From: Rhodobacterales bacterium
Lineage (GTDB): Bacteria > Pseudomonadota > Alphaproteobacteria > Rhodobacterales > Rhodobacteraceae
Assembly: GCA_026400355.1 (NCBI GenBank)
Contig: JAPLPE010000037.1
Span: forward strand, 62,001-126,000
Direction: 5' to 3'
DNA length: 64,000 nucleotides
Made by a program: the position numbers and the translations under genes. How positions within the stretch are numbered: the first letter of the stretch is position 1; the number at the start of each line of letters is the position of its first letter. This document shows, piece by piece, positions 32,174 to 47,600 of the stretch. A model generated the notes under the pieces. That model did not search any database. It worked only from the letters and a program-made list of their open reading frames with translations, and was not told the DNA's origin.

Positions 32174-32455
32174 ATGACCATCCCCCGCAAACCCCGCTTG
32201 CGCGTCATCGCCGCCTTCCGCAACCAACCCGACGCGCGCCAACACAACCGTGCCGCCATCGCAGCCACCGGTGCCCGCGCCCGCGTTGATTCCCATTGCA
32301 CAAGCGCCGCCAAGGCTGCGCAGATCGCACAGGTCCATGACTTGGCGCTGGGCCGCCGCGATGCCGCACCCGTGTGCCGTTTTGACGCCCCGCGCCCCAT
32401 CTCTGCCGCGCCATCCCTGCCCGCCGGACCAAAGGTTGCCGCCCATGCGCATTGA
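32174..32455 (+). CDS. Small Ala/Arg-rich hypothetical protein
   Basis: 93-codon ORF with ATG two bases after the polymerase stop and a stop that lies 8 bases inside the next gene. The product (TIPRKPRLRVIAAFRN, then repeats of AAIAATGARARVDSH) is basic and unlike any family I know, with no signal or membrane segment. Its position in a chain of coupled genes supports translation; its composition, typical of GC-rich non-coding frames, argues against. Could be a spacer. Confidence 0.42.
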   Translation: MTIPRKPRLRVIAAFRNQPDARQHNRAAIAATGARARVDSHCTSAAKAAQIAQVHDLALGRRDAAPVCRFDAPRPISAAPSLPAGPKVAAHAH

Positions 32456-34937
32456 ACTTCCATCCCTCGCCCTGTCACTTGCCCTGCTCGTCTCTGCAAC
32501 AGCCGCACAGGCCGACCGTGACGTGCGCGCCTTCTTCTTTGGCAACAGCCTGATCCATCACCTGACCGACACGGACGAAACCACCGTCCCCTACTGGCTG
32601 GCCAAACTCGCCGACGCAGGCGAACAGGGCTTTGCCTCCGACGGGACCTGGGGCTTTCTCGACGAATGGGCGGTCAACCTCCCGCCGCATCCCGAATGGA
32701 AGATCGAAGGCGTCACCCCGGTCTGGGATACCGAATCCTTTGCTTTCCGCCGCGCCGGGTTCAACACGATCATCCTGAACCCCGCCAACTTCATCCACTA
32801 CGATCCGCCCGACAACGAACTGCGCGGCCCCAGCGCGGTTGAGCTGACCAAACGCATCTTTGACTGGGCCTCGAACCAGTCCGAAGGGATGCAGTTCTAC
32901 CTCTACGAAGGCTGGTCGAACATGGAGGATATCGCTGACTATCCCCCCGGCAGGCGCGGCTTGGCCCGCTACTTCGCATTCAACATGGGCGAATATCACG
33001 ACTGGAACGTCGAATACCTCGACGCCGTCGAACGTGAACTCCCCGATCTGCCGATCCGCCCGATCCCCGTAGCCTCGGTCCTCGCCCGCGTCCTGACCGA
33101 AACCAGCCTCTCCGATATCCCGGTCGAGGAAATCTATTCCGACATCTCCCCCCACGGGACGGCCACCAAATACCTGCTGGCCGCGATGGTCACCTATAGC
33201 GTCCTCTACAACGCGCCCGCCCCAGCCATCGACCTGCCCGACACGATCCACCCGATCCTGCGCGACAATTACGCGCTGGCCTCGGCTGCCATCTGGGCCG
33301 GACTGAACGGCAGCGCCATGCCACAGGACGCAGCCACCCTCCGCCCCGCCGGGGCACTGGCCGATCCCTGGCTCGGCATGGGCCTGAGCGGCATCGCCGA
33401 CTATGCAACCCAACAGCCCTTCATCGACGTGATGAAGACCGCCCGCCCCTGGGTCGGCCACACCACCGACCAGTGGGGCGCGTGGGATGCCGTCCGCCTC
33501 GCTGACGAAGGCTACCTTGACGAAAACGGCTGGCTCCGCGCCATCCCACCCGAACTCGATCGGGTCGAGGCGCTGTTCCTCAACGAACAGCCCGCCGCCT
33601 TCCACTCACTTGCGGGGCGCTACAGGGTGACGTGGGAAGGGCAGGGGACCGTTTACGTCGGCGGCCTTGCCCGCGACGCCACCAGCGCACCCAACGAAAT
33701 CTGGTTCAGCTACACCCCCGGCCCTGGTGTCGTCTGGGTCGGGATCAGCGCGACCGATCCTGCCGACCCCGTCCGCAACATCAAGGTCATCCGCGAAGAC
33801 CTGATCCCCCTCTACGACGAAGGCCAGCGCTTCAACCACGACTGGCTCCGCGTGGTGGGTGACATGCGCGCTGTCCGCTTCATGGACTGGATGACCACCA
33901 ACGGCTCGCCACAGGTCACATGGGCCGACCGCCCGCAGCCCGATGACTACAGCTACGGCTGGCGCGGTGTCCCGGTCGAGGTGATGGTGGACCTTGCAAA
34001 CACCATCGGCGCCGACCCGTGGTTCACACTCCCCCACATGGCCGATGACGCCTACGTCACCGCCTTCGCCACCTATGTCCGCGACAACCTCGACCCCCGG
34101 CTCAAGGTCTATGCCGAATGGTCGAACGAAGTCTGGAACTTCATCTTCCCGCAAACCCATTGGACGCAGCAGCAGGCCATCTCGCGATGGGGCGATGTCG
34201 CGGCCGATAACGGAGGCTGGATGCAATTCGCGGGCTTCCGCGCAGCACAGGTCGCCGATATCTGGTCAACCGTCTTTGCCGATCAGGCCGACGTCCGCCT
34301 TGTCCGCGTCATCGCGACCCAGACCGGCTGGAAGGGTCTCGAAGACCCCCTCCTCAACGCCCCCCTCGCTCAGGCCGAAGGCCTGCCCGCCCCGTTCGAG
34401 TCGTTCGACGCCTACGCCGTCACCGGCTATTTCGGCTACGATCTCGGCTCCGAAGAAATGGCCGACAGACTCCGCGACTGGATTGCCGAAGGCGACGCCA
34501 CCGAAAGGGTCACCGACGCCCTTCGCGACGGCTCATTCGATGATCTGGTACACGACCTCTTCCCCTATCACGCCGACGTCGCCGCCGATCACAACCTGCA
34601 ACTTGTCATGTACGAAGGCGGCACCCACCTGACCGGCATCGGCCCCGTCGTGGACGACGCCGCCATCACCGCCTTCCTGACCGACTACAACTACAGCAAG
34701 GATATGGCCGCCCTCTATGACGATCTCTTCGCCGGCTGGCAGGAGGCGGGCGGCACCCTTTTCATGGGCTTTGTTGATGTCGCCCCGGCCTCGAAATGGG
34801 GCAGCTGGGGCGCACTGCGCCACCTGGACGACATGAACCCCCGCTGGTCGAGCATCGCCCGTCACAATGCCGATACCCCCGTCACATGGGAAACCCGCAT
34901 CCCCGGCACATTTGCCGGAACGATCGTGCAGCAATGA
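32445..34937 (+). CDS. Secreted SGNH-hydrolase/clan GH-A glycoside hydrolase fusion
   Basis: 830-residue exported protein. The signal peptide spans about residues 1-23 (LALSLALLVSATAAQA). Domain 1 (about 24-290) looks like an SGNH esterase/acetylhydrolase: FFFGNSL with Ser35 and a terminal DISPHG block with Asp233 and His237. A beta-rich linker follows (about 380-470). Domain 2 (about 470-830) resembles a clan GH-A TIM barrel: GWRGVPVEVMVDLANTIGADPWFTLP, VYAEWSNEVWNF with Asn561-Glu562 as acid/base, and VMYEGG with Glu724 as nucleophile. It begins 11 bases inside the small ORF and overlaps the GT2 start. Likely deacetylates and cuts or trims the exported polysaccharide. Domain assignments are by motif and are inferential. 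Confidence 0.75.
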   Translation: MRIELPSLALSLALLVSATAAQADRDVRAFFFGNSLIHHLTDTDETTVPYWLAKLADAGEQGFASDGTWGFLDEWAVNLPPHPEWKIEGVTPVWDTESFAFRRAGFNTIILNPANFIHYDPPDNELRGPSAVELTKRIFDWASNQSEGMQFYLYEGWSNMEDIADYPPGRRGLARYFAFNMGEYHDWNVEYLDAVERELPDLPIRPIPVASVLARVLTETSLSDIPVEEIYSDISPHGTATKYLLAAMVTYSVLYNAPAPAIDLPDTIHPILRDNYALASAAIWAGLNGSAMPQDAATLRPAGALADPWLGMGLSGIADYATQQPFIDVMKTARPWVGHTTDQWGAWDAVRLADEGYLDENGWLRAIPPELDRVEALFLNEQPAAFHSLAGRYRVTWEGQGTVYVGGLARDATSAPNEIWFSYTPGPGVVWVGISATDPADPVRNIKVIREDLIPLYDEGQRFNHDWLRVVGDMRAVRFMDWMTTNGSPQVTWADRPQPDDYSYGWRGVPVEVMVDLANTIGADPWFTLPHMADDAYVTAFATYVRDNLDPRLKVYAEWSNEVWNFIFPQTHWTQQQAISRWGDVAADNGGWMQFAGFRAAQVADIWSTVFADQADVRLVRVIATQTGWKGLEDPLLNAPLAQAEGLPAPFESFDAYAVTGYFGYDLGSEEMADRLRDWIAEGDATERVTDALRDGSFDDLVHDLFPYHADVAADHNLQLVMYEGGTHLTGIGPVVDDAAITAFLTDYNYSKDMAALYDDLFAGWQEAGGTLFMGFVDVAPASKWGSWGALRHLDDMNPRWSSIARHNADTPVTWETRIPGTFAGTIVQQ

Positions 34938-35806
34938 CCCAGCCACACGGGAACAGCGGGCCGCCCCTGCGGGACGACATGATGACCATCATCATCCCGG
35001 CCAGCAACGAAGAACGCCTCATCGGCCCCAACCTCGCCGCGCTGCTCGCCTCGGAACCGACCAAACGCGCGATCGAGGTGATCGTGGTGGCCAACGGCTG
35101 CCGCGACGCTACCGTCGCCGCCGCTTCTGCCCATATCCCCGAAGCCAAGGCCCGCGGCTGGACCCTCACCGTCATCAACCTGCCCCAAGGCGGCAAGCTC
35201 AACGCCCTGAATCACGGCGACGCCGCCGCCCATGGCGCCCACCGCGCCTATCTTGATGCCGACGTTACCGTCAGCCCCCCGCTGCTGGCGCAGCTCTGCC
35301 ACGCCCTCGGCCGCCCCGACGCCGCCTATGCAAGCGGCCGTCTCAACATCACCGCCCCCCAATGCGGCGTCAGCCGCGCCTATGCCCGACTCTGGTCCCG
35401 CGTGCCCTTCATGGCCAACGGCGTGCCAGGCTGCGGTCTCTTTGCCGTCAACAGCGCCGGCCGCGCCCGCTGGGATACCTTCCCCGCCATCATCGCCGAC
35501 GATACCTTTGTGCGCCTCCACTTTGCGCCCAACGAACGCTACAGCGTCCCTGCCTCATACGACTGGCCCGTCGCCTCCGGCTTCAAGGCGCTCGTCCGCG
35601 TCCGACGTCGTCAGGACCGCGGCGTCTCCGAGATCAACGAAAGATACCCCGCCCTCCTCGCCAACGAAGACAAGCTTCCGCTTGGCCTTTCCGGCAAGCT
35701 TCGCCTCGCAGCCACAGACCCCACTGGGTTCGCAGTCTATACGGCAGTCGCCCTTGCCGTCCGGGCCACCCCAGCGACAACGCCCGATTGGAGCCGCAGC
35801 AGATGA
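34934..35806 (+). CDS. Glycosyltransferase family 2
   Basis: 290-residue cytosolic or membrane-associated GT-A enzyme. Visible motifs are TIIIPASNEERLIG (about residues 17-30), the sugar-nucleotide strand VIVVANGCRDATV, the AYLDADVTV DxD motif (about residues 110-118) and DDTFVRLHFAP in the acceptor part. Start ATG overlaps the stop of the SGNH-glycoside hydrolase (ATGA), and its own stop overlaps the flippase start, so all three are coupled. Adds a sugar to the lipid-linked repeat unit; donor unknown. Confidence 0.87.
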   Translation: MTQPHGNSGPPLRDDMMTIIIPASNEERLIGPNLAALLASEPTKRAIEVIVVANGCRDATVAAASAHIPEAKARGWTLTVINLPQGGKLNALNHGDAAAHGAHRAYLDADVTVSPPLLAQLCHALGRPDAAYASGRLNITAPQCGVSRAYARLWSRVPFMANGVPGCGLFAVNSAGRARWDTFPAIIADDTFVRLHFAPNERYSVPASYDWPVASGFKALVRVRRRQDRGVSEINERYPALLANEDKLPLGLSGKLRLAATDPTGFAVYTAVALAVRATPATTPDWSRSR

Positions 35807-37173
35807 CCGCCGTCCTGACCCGCCTGACCAAAGGCCGCAGCCTGACCGAACGCGCCGCGCGCGTCACGCTCATCACACTGGGCGGCTACATCATGGGCCA
35901 GGTCGTTCGCCTCGCCTCCAACCTCATCCTCACCCGCCTCCTCTACCCCGAAGCGTTCGGGACCATGGGCATCGTCCTCATGGTAATGATCGGCCTGCAG
36001 ATGTTCTCGGACGTGGGCCTCAACGCCTCGATCATGCAAAGCAAACGCGGCGATGATCCCGGCTTCCTCGATACAGCTTGGACGATCCAGGCCATGCGCG
36101 GCGGCATCCTCTGGCTGACCGCCACGCTCCTCGCCTACCCGTTGGCCCTGTTCTACAATGAACCGATGCTGGCCTGGTACATGCCGGTCGCGGCTTTGGC
36201 CCTTGTCGTGACCGGCTTCAACCCGACGCGGATCCAGCAGGCCCACCGCCACCTCGAGGCATGGCGCATCACCGTGGCCGACCTTGCCACGCAGGTCATC
36301 GGCATCGTCATCGGCGTCGTGCTGGCCCTGCTGCTCAACTCGGTCTGGGCACTTGTCGTCGCTGGCCCCTTATCGGCCGTTGCAGGCCTCATCATCTACA
36401 ACATGTCCCTGCCGGGCCATAAGAACAGCCTCCACTGGGACAAGTCCTCGGTCACCGAACTCGTCCATTTCGGCCGCTGGATTCTCATCTCCACCATCGC
36501 AGGCTTCGTCACTCTGCAGGCCGACAAGATCATCCTTGCCAAGCTTATCCCCCTTGAGGTCTTCGGTCTCTACAACATCGCCTTCTTCCTCGCCTCTTTT
36601 CCCTTCCTGATGGGCCACATGGTGATCGGCCGCGTCCTGATCCCCGTCTACCGCCAAAGCCCCCCGCTCGCCTCGCCTCAAAACTACGCCCGCCTGCGCC
36701 AGATGCGCTTTGCCATGACCGGTGCACTGACGGTGATGGTCGCCATGCTGGCCTTCGGCGGCGTGTGGCTGATCGACCTGATGTATGACCCCCGCTATGC
36801 CAGCGCGGGCGGCATCGTCGTTCTCATCGCCATCTCGCTCATGCCCAACCTCATCATCATGGCCTGCGATCAGGCGGCACTTGCCAACGGCGATTCCAAA
36901 CGCTTCTTTGTCCTCACCGCCGCCCGCGCCGCGCTTGTCGTGATCCTCATGCTCGCGGGACTGTGGTATTTCGGCCTGATCGGTGCCATTCTTGGCCAAG
37001 GGCTCGCCAACCTCGTCGTCTATCCCGTGCTGGTCTGGCTTGTCCGCCCGTATGGCGCCTGGGACCCGCTCCACGACGCGTTCTATCTGGGTATCGGTGC
37101 GGTGATCTTTGTTTTCGGCTGGTGGCTCAATGCCGACGCAATCGCCGCATTGGCGTCTATCGGGCTGATGTAA
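35803..37173 (+). CDS. Wzx-like polysaccharide flippase (MOP superfamily)
   Basis: 456-residue inner-membrane protein with 12-14 hydrophobic helices and the N-terminal layout of polysaccharide exporters (ERAARVTLITLGGYIMGQVVRLASNLILTRLLYPEAFG). It would move lipid-linked repeat units to the periplasm. The ATG at 35803 overlaps the previous stop (ATGA). An upstream in-frame extension exists but overlaps the GT2 gene completely and is ignored. It is followed after 49 bases by the PKS gene with no terminator between, so the polysaccharide and polyketide blocks are probably read as one transcript. Confidence 0.9.
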   Translation: MTAVLTRLTKGRSLTERAARVTLITLGGYIMGQVVRLASNLILTRLLYPEAFGTMGIVLMVMIGLQMFSDVGLNASIMQSKRGDDPGFLDTAWTIQAMRGGILWLTATLLAYPLALFYNEPMLAWYMPVAALALVVTGFNPTRIQQAHRHLEAWRITVADLATQVIGIVIGVVLALLLNSVWALVVAGPLSAVAGLIIYNMSLPGHKNSLHWDKSSVTELVHFGRWILISTIAGFVTLQADKIILAKLIPLEVFGLYNIAFFLASFPFLMGHMVIGRVLIPVYRQSPPLASPQNYARLRQMRFAMTGALTVMVAMLAFGGVWLIDLMYDPRYASAGGIVVLIAISLMPNLIIMACDQAALANGDSKRFFVLTAARAALVVILMLAGLWYFGLIGAILGQGLANLVVYPVLVWLVRPYGAWDPLHDAFYLGIGAVIFVFGWWLNADAIAALASIGLM

Positions 37174-37222
37174 TGCGGTCATTCTGTGAATCGCGCCTCA
37201 ATTTCTCCGCAATGCCCGGGCA

Positions 37223-43611
<6,389 letters not shown>

Positions 43612-43615
<4 letters not shown>

Positions 43616-44601
43616 CTGCCTCGGTCCTCGCCATCATTCTGAACTGGCGCACCCCGGCCCTGACGATCGAGTCAGCCGGGTCTGCCCTGCGCGAGATGGA
43701 GGGGATCACCGGCGAAATCACAATCGTTGACAATGACTCGGGCGACGGTTCCTTCGAAGCGATGACCAGGGCCGTCACCGACAAGGGCTGGTCCCGCGTC
43801 CGCGTTCTCCGGTCTGACAGAAACGGTGGCTTCGGCGCGGGCAACAACTTCGGCATCCGCGCCGGCCTCTCCGACGGCACGCGCCCCGATTACATCTACA
43901 TCCTGAACTCTGACGCCTTCCCCGATCCCGGCGCCATCCGCGCCCTGCTCGACCATCTGGAAACCCACCCGGTTGCCGGCTTTGCCGGCAGCTACATCCA
44001 CGGCCCCGACGGCGACACCCACAACACCACCTTCCGCTTCCCCTCCATCCTCTCCGAATTCGAAGGTTCCATCCGCTTCGGCCCCGTCACTCGCCTGTTG
44101 AAGAACCACCGCGTCCCGATGACGCCGCCCACAGTCACAACCCGGGTCGACTGGCTCGCCGGATGCTCCTTGATGATCCGCCAGTCCGCGCTGGACCGGA
44201 TCGGTCTCTTTGACGAAACCTTCTTCCTCTACTTCGAGGAAACCGACCTCTGCCTGCGCGCCGCCCGCGCCGGGATCGCCACCGATTTTGTCCCCGAAAG
44301 CAGCGTGAACCACATCGGCGGCGAAACCACCGGCAGCAAACGCTGGACCAAGGTGCCCACCTACTGGTTCGACTCTCGCCTCCACTACTTCACCAAGAAC
44401 CACGGCCGCACCTATGCCACCCTCGCCACGCTCTCGCACCTCAAGGGCGGCTCGCTGCACTGGCTCCGTTGCAAGCTGACCGGCGCCCGCCGCGCCGAAC
44501 CGCCCCATTTCCTGCGCACCATGGCCTCGCACGCCTGGACTCAACTGATCCGCCCGCAGCGCTTTCCGGCCGCAGCACCCCAACCGACAAAGGCCGCCTG
44601 A
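43612..44601 (+). CDS. Glycosyltransferase family 2 (rhamnosyltransferase-like)
   Basis: 329-residue GT-A enzyme of the WcaA/rhamnosyl-type GT2 group. Motifs: SVLAIILNWRTPALT (about 3-17), EITIVDNDSGDGS (about 36-48), GNNFGIRAGL, YILNSDAFPDPGAIRALL (DxD-like) and FFLYFEETDLCLRAARAG (about 200-217). Start overlaps the PKS stop (ATGA) and its stop overlaps the NRPS start (TGATG), placing it inside the PKS/NRPS block. It may glycosylate the polyketide-peptide product or belong to polysaccharide assembly. RmlA upstream at 28280 could supply dTDP-sugar. Confidence 0.87.
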
Positions 44602-47600
44602 TGCCCGCCTTCACCTCCCTCCTCATCGGTCACGAATCCCTCGCCATCCAGTGCGGTCAGATGCTCCTTGACGCGGGCCACCCTGTCCGGGCCGTTGTCA
44701 CCCGCCACCCCGACGTTCACCGCTGGGCCGAAAAGCATGGCCTGATGACCGTTGCCCCCGGCGCCGGCCTTGCCCGACGCCTGAACGGCCTCTCCTTCGA
44801 CTGGCTCTTCAGCATCGCCAACCTCGACATCATCCCCGCAGATGTCCTGTCGATGGCCGGGCGCGGCGCGATCAACTTCCACGATGGCCCTCTGCCGCGC
44901 TACGCGGGCCTCAATGCCCCCGTCTGGGCGATCCTGAACAACGAACCCCGCCACGGCATCACGTGGCACCTCATCGCGGGCGGCGTGGACGAAGGTGACA
45001 TCCTCGAACAACGCCTGTTCGACATTGCACCCAACGAAACCGCCCTCACGCTCAACACCAAATGCTACGCCGCCGCGATCGACAGCTTCCCGGCCGTAAT
45101 CGGCCAACTCACCAAGGGCATCCTCGACCGCACCCAACAGGACCTCTCCCTTCGCAGCTACTACCCCCGCGCCGCCCGCCCGGCCCATGGTGGCGTCATC
45201 GACATCGCCGCCAAGGCGACCGAAATCGCCACGCTCGTCCGCGCCCTCGACCACGGTGATTACCGCAACCCTCTCACCTGCGCCAAACTCCTCCTTGGCG
45301 CCCACACCCTCGCCGCGGGCCAGGCCGAGGTCGCCTATGGTTCCGCCACCGCCGGCACGGTCCTTTCGGTCCTCCCCGACTCTATCACCATCGCCACCGC
45401 CGAAGGCGCAATCCGCCTCTCCGCCCTGCGCCACATGACCGGGACCAGCGCCTCCCCCATCGGCCTCGCTCTTGTTGGCGACATTCTCCCCTCGCCGCCC
45501 GCCGGCCTGACCGAGGCTCTGAAGGCGACTGTCAACGACGAACCACACTGGCGCGCTCATCTGGAAACGCTCCAGCCCGCCACACTCCCCAATCTCGGCG
45601 GCCCGCTCGGCACCGCGCCCCTGTCGCAAACCATCGCGCTCCCCGCAGACGTCACCCCCGACGATGCGCTCACCGCGATGGCCCGCCTGACCGCCCTCAT
45701 GGCGGAAACCGGGACCGCCGACATCTCCTTCGCTCGGCCCACACCGCACCCCGGCATCGTCAGCCCCTGCGTCCCCGTGCGCTACTCAACACCTGAAGCG
45801 TTCCGCGCCTCCCTGTCCGAAGCCCGCTCCCGCACCCCGTTCGCCACGGATCTGCCGCTCCGCCTCGGCACCAAGGCCCCCGCTGGCGCGGAAATCGGCC
45901 TGTCCGACGATCCCGCCACCGGCCTGATTCATGGCGCCATCCTCACCCTGTCGGCCCACGGCCAGACGGCCACCCTCCACGCCGATCCCGCTCGGATCTC
46001 GCCCGCTGCCTTCGCCCTGATCGCCGCTCGCCTGACCGCGCTGATCCTCGACCCCGCCGCGCCCACAGCCTTCCCGGCCTCAGAACGCGACCTTGTCCTG
46101 AACGGCTGGAACGCCACCGGTGCAGATTATGACCGCACCACCACCATCCCCCGCCGGATCGAGGCGCAGGCCGCAAAGACACCGCGCACCGAAGCAATCG
46201 TCTTCGAAGGCCGGGCCGTGACCTATGACGCCATGAACCGTCAGGCTAACCGCGTGGCCCACCGCCTTATCGCCCTTGGCGTCAAACCCGGAACGCTCGT
46301 GGGCCTCCACCTCCGCCGTTCCATTGACCTGCTCATCGGCGCGCTTGCCATCCACAAGGCCGGTGCCGCCTACGTGCCCCTCGACCCCGGCTATCCCGCC
46401 GACCGCATCGCGCTCTATGTCGAAGACTCGGGCGCCCCCGTCATCATCACCCATTCCGGCCTCGTCGAAACGCTTCCCGCCCACGCCGCGCAGGTGCTGG
46501 TCATCGACACGGACGCCGACATCGATTCCGCCCCCGACACCAACCCCGACAGCAGCGCAACTGCCGAAGACCTCGCCTACCTGATCTACACCTCGGGCTC
46601 GACCGGCCGCCCCAAGGGCGTGATGATCGCCCACCGCAACGTCGTGAACTTCTTCACCGGCATGGACGCACGTATCCCCCACGACCCGCCCGGCGTCTGG
46701 ATGGCTGTCACAAGCCTCTCCTTCGATATCTCCGTCCTCGAACTCTTCTGGACACTCTCGCACGGCTTCACCGTCGTCATCTCCTCAGACGACGACCGCC
46801 GCCTCGTCTCCTCGGGCCACATGGCCCTCATCGATCGCGGGATGGAGTTCAGCCTCTTCTACTGGGGCAATGACGACGGCGTCGGCCGCGACAAGTACCG
46901 CCTCCTCCTCGAAGGGGCCAAATTCGCCGATGCCAACGGCTTTGTCGCTGTTTGGACGCCCGAACGCCACTTCCACGCTTTCGGCGGCCCCTATCCCAAC
47001 CCCTCCGTCACGGGTGCCGCTGTCGCTGCCGTGACCCGCAACCTCTCGGTTCGTGCCGGGTCCTGCGTCGCGCCCCTCCACCACACGGCCCGCATTGCCG
47101 AAGAATGGGCCGTCATCGACAACCTCACCAATGGCCGCGCGGGCCTTGCCATCGCTTCAGGCTGGCAGCCCGACGATTTCGTCCTGCGCCCTGAAAACAC
47201 TCCGCCCGCCAACAAACCGGCGATGTTTGACGCCATCACCAAACTCCGCGCCCTCTGGTCCGGTATGCCCGTTGATTTCCCAACGGCCAACGGTGGCTCC
47301 TTTCCCGTCCTGACCCAACCCCGCCCCGTGTCGAAAACCCTGCCGATCTGGGTCACCACCGCCGGCAACCCCGACACGTGGAAAGAGGCGGGCAGCATCG
47401 GCGCCAACGTCCTCACCCACCTTCTCGGCCAGTCCATCGACGAAGTCGCGGGCAAGATCACGATCTACCACGACGCCCTGCGCGCCGCAGGCCACGACCC
47501 GGCGGACCACAAGGTCACGCTGATGCTGCACACCTTCATCGCCGAAACCCGCGACAAGGCCCGCGAAATCGCCCGCGAACCGATGAAGGACTACCTCCGC

